A DNA stretch of 6,110 nucleotides. It comes from Anaerolineae bacterium (GTDB lineage: Bacteria; Chloroflexota; Anaerolineae; Aggregatilineales; Phototrophicaceae). Where the stretch lies: assembly GCA_028284565.1 (NCBI GenBank), contig JANQRM010000562.1, forward strand, positions 1-6,110, written 5' to 3'. Both the position numbers and the translations under genes were made by a program. The notes beneath the pieces are model-generated. The model made no database searches. It was not told the origin of the DNA and saw nothing but the letters and a program-made list of their open reading frames with translations. Positions within the stretch are counted from its first letter, which is position 1, and each line of letters opens with the position of its first letter. This document shows positions 5,758-6,110 of the stretch, piece after piece.

Positions 5758-6110
5758 TTAGCGAATACGCTTTTCGAGGATGAGGTGATTGCGCCCATTC
5801 ACCTCTTGATAGTCCACCTTGTCCATCAGTTGTTTGACAAAATAGAAGCCCCAACCACCCTCTTCACGTTCTTCAAGAGATAATGTTGGGTCGGGATCAT
5901 CGAGTCTTGTCGGATCAAAAGGAGAGGATTCATCAATCACAACAATAATCACCCGATCACCCAGAAAGCGACAAATAATTTCTATTGTCTTATCGCTCCC
6001 ATTACCTCCATAACCATGCTCGACAATATTGGTGCAAATCTCGTCCATCGCCAGTTCGAGTTTATAGGAGAACTCATCCCCCAAATCATAGCCTTCGATA
6101 AATTCCGCAA
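5758..6110 (-). CDS. RsbW/SpoIIAB-like ATP-binding regulator, 5' end missing (runs off right edge)
   Basis: The frame stays open to the right edge, giving 116 visible residues. The TTG at 6084 is internal, because eight coherent codons (AEFIEGYD) precede it. The family usually has about 135-150 residues, so the true start should lie some 20-35 codons further right. This is a stand-alone HATPase_c_2 domain of the GHKL superfamily, as in anti-sigma factors and serine kinases RsbW and SpoIIAB. It shows an N-box (MDEICTNIVEHGY, with the Glu and Asn), a G1-like motif DESSPFDP and a G2-like motif GGWGFYFVKQLMD. Such proteins bind a sigma factor or a STAS partner, which they phosphorylate on Ser, and are opposed by PP2C phosphatases. 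Here no partner gene is visible. The G1 motif has Ser in place of the usual Gly. Its stop directly abuts that of the convergent serine hydrolase gene. Confidence 0.82.
   Translation of the reverse strand, partial: AEFIEGYDLGDEFSYKLELAMDEICTNIVEHGYGGNGSDKTIEIICRFLGDRVIIVVIDESSPFDPTRLDDPDPTLSLEEREEGGWGFYFVKQLMDKVDYQEVNGRNHLILEKRIR
5782..5805. repeat. 7-bp inverted repeat just past the convergent stops
   Basis: GAGGTGA (5782-5788) and TCACCTC (5799-5805) form a perfect 7-bp stem around a 10-base loop. It begins 25 bases after the serine hydrolase stop and lies inside the last codons of the opposing gene. It could slow or stabilise the 3' end of the plus-strand transcript, but there is no T-run after it on either strand, so it is not a classical intrinsic terminator. 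It may be chance within coding sequence. Confidence 0.25.

Noticed and set aside
5761..5774. GCG-AATA-CGC followed by TTTT as an intrinsic terminator
   Set aside because: A 3-bp stem with four T residues is far too weak and lies within coding sequence.

Overview
The window is 6.1 kb of gene-dense bacterial DNA with a moderate GC content of roughly 45-50% by eye. It holds three complete genes and two that run off the edges. The only gap longer than a few bases is a 199-bp divergent promoter region. The gene types suggest a bacterium with elaborate sensing, most plausibly a member of the Chloroflexota (Anaerolineae or a relative). They are a multi-pass GAF/histidine-kinase-like sensor, a Nudix hydrolase with a basic N-terminal extension, a serine hydrolase fused to a peptidoglycan-binding-type domain, and an RsbW-like ATPase. 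The taxonomic guess rests on remembered family resemblance, not on a marker gene. There are no RNA genes, insertion sequences, CRISPR repeats or obvious signs of transfer.

Layout. On the minus strand, positions 3441 to 109 encode a 1110-residue sensor protein. It has seven predicted membrane helices, a GAF-like domain, about 420 residues of coiled coil with a degenerate repeat, and a HisKA/HATPase core at the C-terminus. Four bases after its stop a small membrane protein gene begins and leaves the window at the left edge. The two look co-transcribed and translationally coupled. Positions 3442-3640 hold divergent promoter candidates and a short perfect inverted repeat. On the plus strand, a Nudix hydrolase (3641-4132) overlaps by 4 bp a membrane-anchored, beta-lactamase-like serine hydrolase (4129-5757). 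An RsbW-like ATP-binding protein converges on it from the right edge (6110-5758), with the two stop codons directly abutting.

The most notable feature is that the sensor kinase has Gln where the phosphoacceptor His of the H-box belongs (Q877), while the surrounding H-box and its ATP-binding N and G boxes are kept. This looks like a natural pseudo-histidine kinase. It would probably signal by conformation, by acting on a partner, or as a heterodimer, rather than by ordinary His-Asp phosphotransfer. No response regulator is visible. The serine hydrolase also departs from the textbook active-site motifs (STIK kept, SNN for SDN, KNG for KTG), which points to a cell-envelope role rather than antibiotic resistance. 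I see no complete new defence or mobile system here.
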